64,000 nucleotides of DNA, from assembly GCA_913055695.1 (NCBI GenBank), contig CAJXKF010000003.1, positions 269,247-333,246 of the forward strand, read 5' to 3'. Position numbers and translations under genes: made by a program. The notes below the pieces were generated by a model. It saw only the letters and a list, made by a program, of their open reading frames with translations, had not been told where the DNA came from and did no database searches. Below, in pieces: positions 32,884 to 43,787 of the stretch. Source of the stretch: an uncultured Methylophaga sp. (GTDB lineage: Bacteria; Pseudomonadota; Gammaproteobacteria; Nitrosococcales; Methylophagaceae). Every line of letters starts with the position of its first letter. The stretch's first letter is position 1.

Positions 32884-33666
32884 TCAGCCGCTGTTACTGA
32901 CCAGATCCCGGTAGGCATGCCAGGTGGCATGGCCCAGTAACGGGAAAATCACGATCATGCCAATCATGAAAGTAGCGATGCCGACAGCAGTAAACAACGC
33001 CAGTAAGCCAGTCCACAGCAGCATGGTCAGTATATTGTTGAGCACCACGCGAACGCTGATAAAGCCGGCGTCCAGCGCTTTGATATTACTGTCGATAATC
33101 GCCGGTACGGCGACCACCGACAAGGTAAAAACAATCACTGCCAGCACACCGCCGACAATGAGGTAAAGCGCAGTTTGCAGTGGTGATGCAAAGGCAAAGA
33201 AATCCCCCCACATCGTTCTGTCCAGTGGCGGTGCCACCTCACCTACGGCGACCATCAAAACCAGACCGGAAATCACAAACCAGAGCAGACTGAAGCCCAC
33301 CAGAAATCCGGCAAAACGGAACAGGGCTGATTGATTACGGCTGAGACCACTTAAGGACTGATCAAAACTGACCGGCTGTCTGGTCTCAAGCCGGCGGGAT
33401 ATTTCACACAGTCCCGCAGCCATGACCGGCCCAATCAGCATAAACCCGGAGACCACCGCTGCCAACGCATAAACATGCATGCTCGTAACCAGCAGGGCAA
33501 TCCAGAATGCGCCGGCGACGATAAGGCCATGCGCCAGGCTGACTTTCGGGTACTTACCCAGATCACGTCCACCTTTGATCAGCCAGCTGAATGGTCGCAC
33601 AAAGGCCGTGTGCTTGATGGAAAATTGAGCAGGAATTGTATAGTGACTATGACTTTCTACACTCAT
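32884..33666 (-). CDS. DUF2189 family membrane protein
   Basis: A 260-residue inner-membrane protein with about six hydrophobic helices. The conserved tail PLLGHATWHAYRDLV and the N-terminal WLIKGGRDL are typical of DUF2189. Function is unknown; the family is sometimes found near respiratory genes, which is not the case here. A GGGAGGAG ribosome-binding region precedes the ATG. Confidence 0.8.
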   Translation of the reverse strand: MSVESHSHYTIPAQFSIKHTAFVRPFSWLIKGGRDLGKYPKVSLAHGLIVAGAFWIALLVTSMHVYALAAVVSGFMLIGPVMAAGLCEISRRLETRQPVSFDQSLSGLSRNQSALFRFAGFLVGFSLLWFVISGLVLMVAVGEVAPPLDRTMWGDFFAFASPLQTALYLIVGGVLAVIVFTLSVVAVPAIIDSNIKALDAGFISVRVVLNNILTMLLWTGLLALFTAVGIATFMIGMIVIFPLLGHATWHAYRDLVSNSG

Positions 33667-33844
33667 TTTCTCCTCCCTTTATCGCTGTGGAAGTGAAAGC
33701 CAGTGTTGTTATGTTTCATTTCCAGTCTAACAGCCAGCGGCTCTCGGTCCTACACCATATATGACAACAGCGTTCGTCTAATGTTTACAACCTGAAGCTT
33801 GGAATTAATCCTCTCTTTCCATCTCCTGCCGATGACGGCTCATC

Positions 33845-33873
33845 TTGACAATGCTGACTTGCATACATAAGAT
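33845..33873 (+). promoter_or_regulatory. Sigma-70 promoter of the first siderophore receptor
   Basis: TTGACA, a 17-nt spacer and TAAGAT. A Fur-like site starts 2 nt after the -10 box, well placed to block initiation when iron is plentiful. Confidence 0.75.
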
Positions 33874-33874
33874 C

Positions 33875-33893
33875 ACGAACGCAAATCATTATC
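33875..33893 (+). promoter_or_regulatory. Fur box upstream of the siderophore receptor
   Basis: ACGAACGCAAATCATTATC matches the 19-bp Fur consensus GATAATGATAATCATTATC at 13 positions, with the right half ATCATTATC perfect. It overlaps the expected transcript start. Confidence 0.6.
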
Positions 33894-33919
33894 ATTAAGT
33901 TATATGTAAAGGGAAAGCA

Positions 33920-36043
33920 ATGCCATTATCCATCCAGCCGGCCAAAAATCTGACGCCGGCTTTTCGTCTGGCTTTGCTGCCATTGATGCTGCTTAGTAGT
34001 CTCAATGTGCAGGCCCAAACCGAGGCTGAACAGAAAGCGGTAGAACTGCCAAAAGTGGAAGTCACCACCGGTGAAATCGACAGGAACGGTTATATTGAAC
34101 TGGAAAAGCAGCCACAAGTCGGCAAGCTGAATGTGCCGGTGCAGGATACGCCTTACTCCATTGAAATTATTGATAAGGACTTCATCAGAGACACTGGTGC
34201 CAAGACTATTCAGGATGCATTGCTTTACTCTTCAGGTGTTTACGCCGGTGCGTTTGGGCTTGATACCCGCGGAGACTCCGCCAAGATTCGAGGTATTGAT
34301 CCTTCCCAATATGTAGATGGCCTGCGTCAACTGTATGGCTTCTACAATACGGTTCGTCCTAATGTCTATGCGCTGGAAAGCATTGAGGTACTGAAAGGGC
34401 CTTCTTCGGTATTGTATGGTCAGGGTGAGCTGGGTGGTATTGTGAACTCTGTGTCCAAGTTGCCTAAAGAACAGCAACAGGGGGAAATCTGGGCGCAGTA
34501 TGGTTCTTTCCACCGCAAGCAACTGGCGTTTGATGTGACCGGCCCCGCGACGGAAGATGGTAAATTGCTCTACCGGGTTGTCGGTCTTCAACGCGACAGC
34601 CAGACCCAAGTTGATTATGTCGATGATGACGGCTTTTTTATCGCGCCATCTTTGACTTGGAGACCGACTGACGATACCAGCTTTACCGTGCTGTTTAATC
34701 GTCAGATGAATAAAGGCCAGGTGTCTGCGCAGTTCCTGCCACAGGCCGGAACACTTGACCGTGGCCCGCTGGGTTATGTCGGATCAGAGACCTTTGTTGG
34801 TGAGCCGGGTTGGGATAAATATGACCGTGAGAAAACCGAAGTGACGCTGATGTTTGATCACAGCTTCACGGATAATTGGTCTTTCTCCACTACGGCCCGT
34901 TATACCGAGTCCAGCACCTACACCAGAGAGCATTACACCACAGCCTATGCCCAGGTGGAGCCACAAGCAAATGGTGATATGAACCGTGTTATCACCACAG
35001 CCGATCGTCATACCCGAATTTTTAATCTGGATGCACGTCTGCAGGGTCAGTTTGACCTGGGCGTGACCAGCCACACGGTAGCAATTGGTGTTGATCGCCA
35101 GGACGCAGTGTGGGAAACAGAGAATTCCGGCTTTGCCGCCAGCACGCCGCTGAACCTGTATAACCCGGTCTATGGCAACTTTGATCCCAGTGTGCTGAAC
35201 CCGACCAACCCCGATGATAATCAGATCAGGCAGGTTGGCTTCTATGTTGCTGATCATATGGAAATCGGTCCGGTAGTGATCTCTGCGGCATTGCGCCGTG
35301 ATTGGGCCAAAAACACCTTGCTGGCTGAACTGGGCGATAACGTGACCAGTGACGAAAATGAAACAACCGGACGTATTGGTGTGATGTACCGCTTTGATAA
35401 TGGTTTCTCACCTTATGCGAGTTATGCTGAAGCGTTCACCATGAACCTGGGCACCAGTGAAGCCAGTACTCTGAAGCCAACCACGGGTAAACAGCGTGAA
35501 TATGGTTTCAAATATCTGTCAGATGACAACAGTCTGGCAATTACGGCGGCCTATTTCGATATCCTGCAGACCAACCGCGTTCAGGCCGGGAATATCCCGG
35601 ATGGTGTCGAGCAGACCGGCGCCACCATTGATGGTTGGGAGCTTCAGGTCAACAAACGCTGGAAGCAGTTTGAAACCCAGTTCAGTTATACCGATCTGAA
35701 TGCCGACAATGGTGAAACCGGTGAACGTTTGCCCTATGTGTCCGAGAAAGTCGCCTCCTGGTGGAATAAGTACTACCTGAACAGTAACTGGCGTATCGGT
35801 GCCGGTATTCGTTACATCGGTAACAGTGTGGGTTCAGATTATGGCAATGGTGCAGGACCCAAAGTACCTTCAGAGACGCTCTATGATGCAATGATCGGTT
35901 ACAGTTATAAAAACTGGGACTTCACTGTTGATGCCAAGAACCTGACCGATGAGGAGTACGTCTCATGGTGTCGAGGGACAGGACGTGATTGTGGCTTTGG
36001 TGAAAGACGCAATGTCACCGCTAATGCCTACTACCACTTCTAA
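33920..36043 (+). CDS. TonB-dependent siderophore receptor
   Basis: Outer-membrane receptor of 707 residues that imports a ferric siderophore with energy from TonB-ExbBD. A signal peptide ends near VQAQTEAEQ (about residue 33). The plug domain contains VPVQDTPYSIEIIDKDFI and ESIEVLKGPSSVLYGQGELG, and the barrel ends in Phe (ANAYYHF). Similarity in layout is to the FhuA/FpvA-like class; the actual siderophore is unknown. The promoter overlaps a Fur box. Confidence 0.9.
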   Translation: MPLSIQPAKNLTPAFRLALLPLMLLSSLNVQAQTEAEQKAVELPKVEVTTGEIDRNGYIELEKQPQVGKLNVPVQDTPYSIEIIDKDFIRDTGAKTIQDALLYSSGVYAGAFGLDTRGDSAKIRGIDPSQYVDGLRQLYGFYNTVRPNVYALESIEVLKGPSSVLYGQGELGGIVNSVSKLPKEQQQGEIWAQYGSFHRKQLAFDVTGPATEDGKLLYRVVGLQRDSQTQVDYVDDDGFFIAPSLTWRPTDDTSFTVLFNRQMNKGQVSAQFLPQAGTLDRGPLGYVGSETFVGEPGWDKYDREKTEVTLMFDHSFTDNWSFSTTARYTESSTYTREHYTTAYAQVEPQANGDMNRVITTADRHTRIFNLDARLQGQFDLGVTSHTVAIGVDRQDAVWETENSGFAASTPLNLYNPVYGNFDPSVLNPTNPDDNQIRQVGFYVADHMEIGPVVISAALRRDWAKNTLLAELGDNVTSDENETTGRIGVMYRFDNGFSPYASYAEAFTMNLGTSEASTLKPTTGKQREYGFKYLSDDNSLAITAAYFDILQTNRVQAGNIPDGVEQTGATIDGWELQVNKRWKQFETQFSYTDLNADNGETGERLPYVSEKVASWWNKYYLNSNWRIGAGIRYIGNSVGSDYGNGAGPKVPSETLYDAMIGYSYKNWDFTVDAKNLTDEEYVSWCRGTGRDCGFGERRNVTANAYYHF

Positions 36044-36050
36044 ACTTTCT

Positions 36051-36076
36051 AAGGCCCCGTTTCCGGGGCCTTTTCT
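36051..36076 (+). terminator. Terminator after the siderophore receptor
   Basis: AAGGCCCC gtttcc GGGGCCTT followed by TTCTCTTC, 8 bp after the stop codon. Confidence 0.85.
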
Positions 36077-36159
36077 CTTCTGAAAGCTTCATTTCGAAAT
36101 AGACATGCGCCGTCTGAACACTTAGGCTAGCCAGAACAATTTTTTACAAGGAATCTACC

Positions 36160-37077
36160 ATGGCAAGTGCAGGCCTGCTGGCATTACTGGATGATATTGC
36201 GACGCTGCTGGATGATGTGTCGCTGATGACCAAAGTCGCAGCAAAGAAAACCGCCGGTGTGCTGGGTGATGATCTGGCACTGAACGCGCAGCAGGTGAGC
36301 GGCGTCAAGCCGAACCGGGAACTGCCGGTGGTATGGGCAGTGGCCAAGGGGTCGTTTATTAACAAATTGATCCTGGTGCCGCTGGCATTGTTAATCAGCG
36401 CCACCATGCCGATGCTGGTGACGGTGCTGTTGATGCTGGGCGGGCTCTATCTTTGCTATGAAGGGACTGAAAAGCTGGCGCATAAATGGCTTCACACCAA
36501 ACCTGAGGACCAGGCACATCATCAGGAACTGGTGGAGGCGGTCAAAGATCCAGCCATTGATATCAAGGCTTTTGAAAAAGAAAAAATCAAAGGCGCCGTC
36601 CGCACAGACTTTATTCTGTCTGCTGAAATCATTGTGATTGCTTTGGGCGTGGCTCAGGCAACGGATATCAAAACTCAGGTGATGGTGGTTTCATTGATTG
36701 CACTGGCTATGACCATCGGGGTTTACGGCCTGGTGGCGGCGATTGTGAAATTCGATGATGCCGGACTGGCCCTGCTCAACAATGCCGGTAGTAATGCCTT
36801 TGAACGTTTCAAGCAGTCCTTGGGCCGGACGATTCTGTTTATTGCGCCGCGCTTTATGTCATTGCTTTCAGTGCTGGGCATGCTGGCGATGTTTCTTGTC
36901 GGTGGCGGCATTCTGGTTCATGGTCTGCCGTTTCTGCATCATTTGCTGGAGCCCCTGCTGCATGACTTCGGGACAATCATGCTTGTGCTGTTACCGATGT
37001 TGTTCAATGCCCTGGTGGGGCTCGTGGCGGGCAGCATCGTGCTTGCTGCAGTGACAGGCTTCAGAAAAGTTTTCTGA
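36160..37077 (+). CDS. DUF808 family membrane protein (YedI-like)
   Basis: A 305-residue inner-membrane protein that opens with the family signature AGLLALLDDIATLLDDV and KVAAKKTAGVLGDDLALNA. About six hydrophobic helices follow. E. coli YedI is the best-known member; the function is not established. AAGGA precedes the ATG. A 16-bp perfect inverted repeat runs through the last codons and the stop. Confidence 0.88.
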   Translation: MASAGLLALLDDIATLLDDVSLMTKVAAKKTAGVLGDDLALNAQQVSGVKPNRELPVVWAVAKGSFINKLILVPLALLISATMPMLVTVLLMLGGLYLCYEGTEKLAHKWLHTKPEDQAHHQELVEAVKDPAIDIKAFEKEKIKGAVRTDFILSAEIIVIALGVAQATDIKTQVMVVSLIALAMTIGVYGLVAAIVKFDDAGLALLNNAGSNAFERFKQSLGRTILFIAPRFMSLLSVLGMLAMFLVGGGILVHGLPFLHHLLEPLLHDFGTIMLVLLPMLFNALVGLVAGSIVLAAVTGFRKVF

Positions 37078-37085
37078 AGCCTGTC
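37053..37085. terminator. Perfect 16-bp inverted repeat over the DUF808 stop codon
   Basis: GACAGGCTTCAGAAAA and TTTTCTGAAGCCTGTC are separated by one base. The right arm includes the TGA stop. It lies 22 bp from the end of the convergent gdhA and probably ends transcription for both strands, although a T-tract is lacking. Confidence 0.6.
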
Positions 37086-37106
37086 CTGTAGACTATCGGT
37101 TCAATC

Positions 37107-38588
<1,482 letters not shown>

Positions 38589-38617
38589 TTAACTTTATTG
38601 GTTCACAGGAGAGCCTT

Positions 38618-39208
38618 ATGTTCCCGATTCGCTGTGCCGGATTGTTAGTAGCACTGTTTTTATCGCCTGCTGCGCAAGCTTTTTATTGTTTCGAACCTTC
38701 GCCGACCTATCTGCAAATGGGGGAGTCCTATTTCACCGACACCAGCAGTCGAATTGTGGTTCAGGGTGATGAGCCGGCTCTCGACATTATGGAAAACCTG
38801 CAGGGAGAGTGGGAAGGCTTTTTATCCGAGATAATCTGTGAAGGTGATAAAGAAGCACCCGAGCCGATTTACCGGGAAGCGGAAGTCGAAGCGGATGTAA
38901 AAGATTCCAATACCGCGCTGTTTCTGATCTCCATGAGTAAAACCTACCGCGATAGCTTTGTCGAAAGTGAGTCTGTCTACCTGATGAATAAAGCGAGTAT
39001 GTACTCACTCAGAATCAATGACAGCTTCATCAGTGCCAGTGAAAGGGAAAGAAGGAATTTGCAGGGCAAACAGACCGGCAATCGCTATGTCGAAGTGTTC
39101 TCGCAGATAGAAATTGAAAATGACGATCAGATCGTCGTCGATTGGCAGTTGTTCTCAAATGGGGTTTTTGTCTACAGCCAGCGGCTGACGCTGGACAGGG
39201 ACTTGTAA
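38618..39208 (+). CDS. Secreted protein of unknown function
   Basis: A 196-residue protein with a signal peptide (CAGLLVALFLSPAAQAF) and an acidic, strand-rich mature region. ACAGGAG lies 6-10 nt before the ATG at 38618; the ORF-track extension back to 38471 reaches into the gdhA promoter region and lacks a ribosome-binding site. I recognise no domain. Two cysteines of the mature part (YCFEP, IICEGD) could form a disulfide in the periplasm. It is divergent from gdhA. Confidence 0.65.
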   Translation: MFPIRCAGLLVALFLSPAAQAFYCFEPSPTYLQMGESYFTDTSSRIVVQGDEPALDIMENLQGEWEGFLSEIICEGDKEAPEPIYREAEVEADVKDSNTALFLISMSKTYRDSFVESESVYLMNKASMYSLRINDSFISASERERRNLQGKQTGNRYVEVFSQIEIENDDQIVVDWQLFSNGVFVYSQRLTLDRDL

Positions 39209-39211
39209 AAA

Positions 39212-39241
39212 ACACCACACTGCCTGATGACAGTGTGGTGT
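39212..39241. terminator. Bidirectional terminator
   Basis: ACACCACACTG cctgatga CAGTGTGGTGT, a perfect 11-bp stem in the 41-bp gap between the secreted protein gene and the convergent htrA. An A-run on the left supplies a T-tail for the minus strand. Confidence 0.75.
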
Positions 39242-39249
39242 CTGGTTCT

Positions 39250-40626
39250 TTACTTCAGCAACAGGAACATGGCCTGACGGCCGCGGACAATGTTAAGCAG
39301 CAGCTGATTGGCATTTTGAACCATGGGTTTGAACGCTTCCAGGTTCTCAACTGGCTGTCGATTGACCGAGGTGATCAGGTCTTCGGCACGAAGGCCGGCA
39401 TTCCAGGCCGGGCTACCGCGTTTGACTGAGTAGATCACAACCCCCTGAGCCCGCCCATAGTAGGGTGAGCTCTCTTCAATATCGCCGAAGGTGGCACCGG
39501 AGAGTTTGGGGTGAACTGTGCCGTTGGCTTCGGTCTGGCGGGTTTGTTTAACCTCGGCAGTCAGCGTTTGTTTATCACCGTCTCGAATAATCGACAGTTC
39601 AACTTTCTGACCCACGACCATCAGGCCAATGGTATTGCGCAAGCTGTCGGCATTGGCCAGACGGGCACCATCAACAGCAGTGATTATGTCACCAACCTGT
39701 AATCCGGCTTCATCGGCCGCAGAATTGGGAACGACATGGGTCACCACGGTACCTTCCTGCACATCGATTCCGAACGCATTGGCCAGTTCCGGTGTGATGT
39801 CCTGCATTTGCACGCCGAGATAGGCGCGGCGGACTTCACCGAATTCCAGCAATTGATCGCTGATCTGCTTAACCAGATTGCTGGGAATGGCAAAGCCGAT
39901 ACCGACATTGCCCGGGTTCTGACCCGGTGAAAAGATGGCGGTATTAATGCCGACCAGCTCACCGCGCAGATTGACCAGTGCGCCACCTGAGTTACCGGGG
40001 TTAATCGAAGCATCGGTTTGAATGAAGTTTTCATAGCCCTCAATACCGAGACCGCTTCGACCCAGAGCACTGACTATGCCGGAGGTGACGGTCTGGCCGA
40101 GACCGAAGGGGTTACCGATGGCTACTACAAAGTCACCTACCCGCAGAGATTCCGAGTCTGCCAGCGGCAGTGCTGACAGGTTTTCCGACGGAATTTTGAT
40201 CAAGGCCACATCGGTGGCGGGATCGGTACCGACGATTTCGGCTTTGAAATCACGACCATCATTCAAAGACACTGTGATTTCATCAGCGCCCCGAATCACA
40301 TGGTTATTGGTGATAACCAGGCCTTCTCTGGCGTCAATGATGACACCGGAGCCCAGACTTTGCCGTGGTCTGACTCGGGGCTGATCCGGCAGATTGAAAA
40401 AATGGCGGAAGAACGGGTCATTGAGCAGGGGATTATCCTGCACCCGCACGTGGCTTCGAGTGAATATGTTAACCACCGCCGGTTTGGTGCTATCCAGCAT
40501 CGGTGCCAGTGTTGGCATTTTGCCTTCACTGGCAAACCAGTCCAGTGGCAGTGCGGCGCTGGCAACCTGCGCTATCAGCGTCAGGCCCGCCAGCCAGACT
40601 AAAAGGGATTTGAAATGTTTGGTCAT
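39250..40626 (-). CDS. degQ: Periplasmic serine protease, DegP/DegQ (HtrA) family
   Basis: Protein-quality-control protease of the periplasm, 458 residues. A signal peptide (LAGLTLIAQVASA) is followed by the trypsin-like domain with H109 (ITNNHVI), D139 (TDVALIKI) and S213 (NPGNSGGAL). PDZ1 spans about 255-345 and PDZ2 about 365-455. Length is nearer DegQ than DegP. An AAGGAGG ribosome-binding site precedes the ATG. It lies 13 nt after cbpA in one operon behind a sigma-32-like promoter. Confidence 0.9.
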   Translation of the reverse strand: MTKHFKSLLVWLAGLTLIAQVASAALPLDWFASEGKMPTLAPMLDSTKPAVVNIFTRSHVRVQDNPLLNDPFFRHFFNLPDQPRVRPRQSLGSGVIIDAREGLVITNNHVIRGADEITVSLNDGRDFKAEIVGTDPATDVALIKIPSENLSALPLADSESLRVGDFVVAIGNPFGLGQTVTSGIVSALGRSGLGIEGYENFIQTDASINPGNSGGALVNLRGELVGINTAIFSPGQNPGNVGIGFAIPSNLVKQISDQLLEFGEVRRAYLGVQMQDITPELANAFGIDVQEGTVVTHVVPNSAADEAGLQVGDIITAVDGARLANADSLRNTIGLMVVGQKVELSIIRDGDKQTLTAEVKQTRQTEANGTVHPKLSGATFGDIEESSPYYGRAQGVVIYSVKRGSPAWNAGLRAEDLITSVNRQPVENLEAFKPMVQNANQLLLNIVRGRQAMFLLLK

Positions 40627-40639
40627 CTAAACCTCCTTA

Positions 40640-41542
<903 letters not shown>

Positions 41543-41579
41543 AAACGGACTTATACACCTGAAATTGATTTAGATCAGT

Positions 41580-41608
41580 AAGTGGGGTTTTCAGCACTGG
41601 ATTTCAAC
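41580..41608 (-). promoter_or_regulatory. Sigma-32-like heat-shock promoter of cbpA-degQ
   Basis: The minus strand reads GTTGAAA, 14 nt, CCCCACTT, matching the heat-shock consensus CTTGAAA-N13/15-CCCCATNT at most positions. The expected start near 41572 leaves about 30 nt of leader before the cbpA ATG. Confidence 0.65.
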
Positions 41609-41693
41609 ATTTCCGGGAATTTTCCTGATGCCCGACCCTGGCAGGTATGAGAAAATTCCCGCCATTAAAAATCAATAACAAGAGAGATAAGCC

Positions 41694-43736
41694 ATGTTTA
41701 AAAGAAGAACGATGTCATTGATGGTAGCCCTTGCGCTGGGCGCAGGTGCACAGACCGTCGTGGCTGAAGACAATCTGGCACTGGATGAACTGGTCGTGAC
41801 CGGTACCCGTTCTGAAACGCCGTTGCTGGAGCAGGCGGGTAATACCGGCAAGATTTCCGAAGACGAAATCGATCTGGTGCGCCCGGACCACATAAGCGAA
41901 ATTGCCAACCGGGTCAGTGGCGTCAATATTCAGCATGGTAATGGTCAGGAACATCTGACCTCGATTCGCTCCCCAGTGCTGACCGGTGGTGCCGGCGCCG
42001 GTTCATTCCTGTTCCTGGAAGACGGTATTCCGCTGCGTGCCGCCGGTTTCGCCAATGTGAACGGCCTGTTTGAGGTCAACTACGAACAGGCGGGCGGCAT
42101 TGAAATCGTACGTGGTCCCGGTAGTGCCTTTTATGGTTCCAATGCCGTACATGGCCTGGTGAACGTGCTGTCACGGGCGCCGTCACTGGATCTGGAGCGC
42201 GAAATCGACTTATCGATTGGTCCCCATGATCTCTACACCGCCAAGGCGACCGTCAGTGATACCGTTGGCAATCATGGCTACCGGGTGAATGTGCTGGGTA
42301 CTTCTGATGGGGGGTATGTCAGTGACTCCGGTTACGATCAGCAGAAAGTGACTTTGCGTCATGACTATTTTGGTGAGGTTGATAGTTTCAAAACCCTGTT
42401 CAGCTACACCAATCTGAATCAGGAAACGGCCGGTTATATTGTCGGTTATCAGGCTTATGAAGATGAAAGTCTGTCTCGCACCAATCCGAATCCGGAAGCT
42501 TATCGTGATGCGAAATCCTACCGGCTTTCCACAGAATGGATTCACGAGCTCACTGACAGCTCGCGTTTCACATTAACGCCCTATTTGCGCCACACAGAGA
42601 TGGAGTTTCTGATGCATTTCCTGCCGGGCAAGCCGGTGGAGAATAATAAACACAGCAGTGTTGGGCTGCTGTCGTCTTATACCAAGGATCTCGAAGGCGG
42701 TCATAAAGTGATTGTAGGCACCGATTTTGAATATACTGAAGGCGAGTTATCTGAAGTTCAGAATAATCCGGACCCGTTTGGTAGCGGTCGTTTTATTCCC
42801 GGTGTTCACTATGACTATGAAGTAGATGCCACTGTCATTGCGCCATATATACACAGTGAATGGCAGGTGCTGGAAAAAACCCGTGTAACAGCCGGGTTGC
42901 GCTATGAATACACGCGTTATGATTACACCAACAATACTAACAGTCGTACTTTCGGCACCCGCTTCCTGAGACCAGACAGTGATGTCGATACATTCAGCAA
43001 TCTGAGTCCCAAGCTGGGTCTGGTTCAGCAACTGACCGACGACACGGCAGCCTTTGTCAATTACTCACGAGGTAATCGTGCTCCTCAGACTACCGATTTG
43101 TACCGTGCTCAGATTGAGCCATCGCAAACCGGCACCGCCGACTCAGAAACCATCGACAGCATTGAGGTGGGCCTGCGTAAAGTGGGTGAAGGTCTGCAAT
43201 ATGAAATTGCCGCCTATCATATGAAAAAGCGGGATTATTTCTTCACCGACAGCAGTGATCAGAATGTGCCGGATGGTAAAACCGAGCATACCGGGCTGGA
43301 ATTGGGCGTGTTCTATCCATTCAATTCATCATTCGATATCGCAGCCAATGTGGCTTTTGCCAAGCATGAGTATGACTTCGATAAGCCCAGCGCTAATATT
43401 GAAGATGGTGACTATCTGGTTACTGCGCCCAAACGCATTGGCAATGTGCGGCTGGGCTGGAACGTCAATCCGCAGACCCGGGCAGAACTGGAATGGGAGC
43501 ATATCAGCGAGTATTACCTGAACGACGCCAATACCTTCAAATATGAAGGGCATGATGTCTTCAACCTCTACGCTTCGCATGATGTCACCACAAACTTTAC
43601 GGTTTATGGCCGTATCAAAAACCTGTTCAACACCGAGTATGCCGAGCGGGCTGACTATAACGCCAATATCCCCGATTATCGTTACTTTGTCGGTGAAAAA
43701 CGCTACCTTCATGTGGGTGCCAGTTACCGTTTTTAG
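41694..43736 (+). CDS. TonB-dependent receptor
   Basis: Outer-membrane receptor of 680 residues. A signal peptide ends near QTVVAED (residue 25). A TonB-box-like LDELVVTGTRSET is followed by the plug with GGIEIVRGPGSAFYGSNAVHG, and the barrel ends in Phe (VGASYRF). Unlike the other two receptors it shows no Fur box, so its cargo may not be a siderophore; cobalamin, a metal complex or a sugar are all possible. AGAGAGATAA serves as ribosome-binding region. Confidence 0.88.
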   Translation: MFKRRTMSLMVALALGAGAQTVVAEDNLALDELVVTGTRSETPLLEQAGNTGKISEDEIDLVRPDHISEIANRVSGVNIQHGNGQEHLTSIRSPVLTGGAGAGSFLFLEDGIPLRAAGFANVNGLFEVNYEQAGGIEIVRGPGSAFYGSNAVHGLVNVLSRAPSLDLEREIDLSIGPHDLYTAKATVSDTVGNHGYRVNVLGTSDGGYVSDSGYDQQKVTLRHDYFGEVDSFKTLFSYTNLNQETAGYIVGYQAYEDESLSRTNPNPEAYRDAKSYRLSTEWIHELTDSSRFTLTPYLRHTEMEFLMHFLPGKPVENNKHSSVGLLSSYTKDLEGGHKVIVGTDFEYTEGELSEVQNNPDPFGSGRFIPGVHYDYEVDATVIAPYIHSEWQVLEKTRVTAGLRYEYTRYDYTNNTNSRTFGTRFLRPDSDVDTFSNLSPKLGLVQQLTDDTAAFVNYSRGNRAPQTTDLYRAQIEPSQTGTADSETIDSIEVGLRKVGEGLQYEIAAYHMKKRDYFFTDSSDQNVPDGKTEHTGLELGVFYPFNSSFDIAANVAFAKHEYDFDKPSANIEDGDYLVTAPKRIGNVRLGWNVNPQTRAELEWEHISEYYLNDANTFKYEGHDVFNLYASHDVTTNFTVYGRIKNLFNTEYAERADYNANIPDYRYFVGEKRYLHVGASYRF

Positions 43737-43744
43737 TCGAAACG

Positions 43745-43770
43745 AAAAAAGGGGCCGCGGCCCCTTTTTT
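43745..43770. terminator. Bidirectional terminator, perfect palindrome
   Basis: AAAAAAGGGGCCGCGGCCCCTTTTTT: the 26-bp palindrome has GC-rich arms and A/T tails on both sides, between the receptor gene and the convergent RimK-like gene. Confidence 0.85.
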
Positions 43771-43787
43771 GTTAGAGATAAACTCCC

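Noticed and set aside
41565-41578. FNR/Anr site TTGATTTAGATCAG as a stated feature
   Set aside because: It matches 9 of 10 consensus bases but overlaps the sigma-32 start region, and one such match in 64 kb may be chance; it is kept only as a note in the finding.
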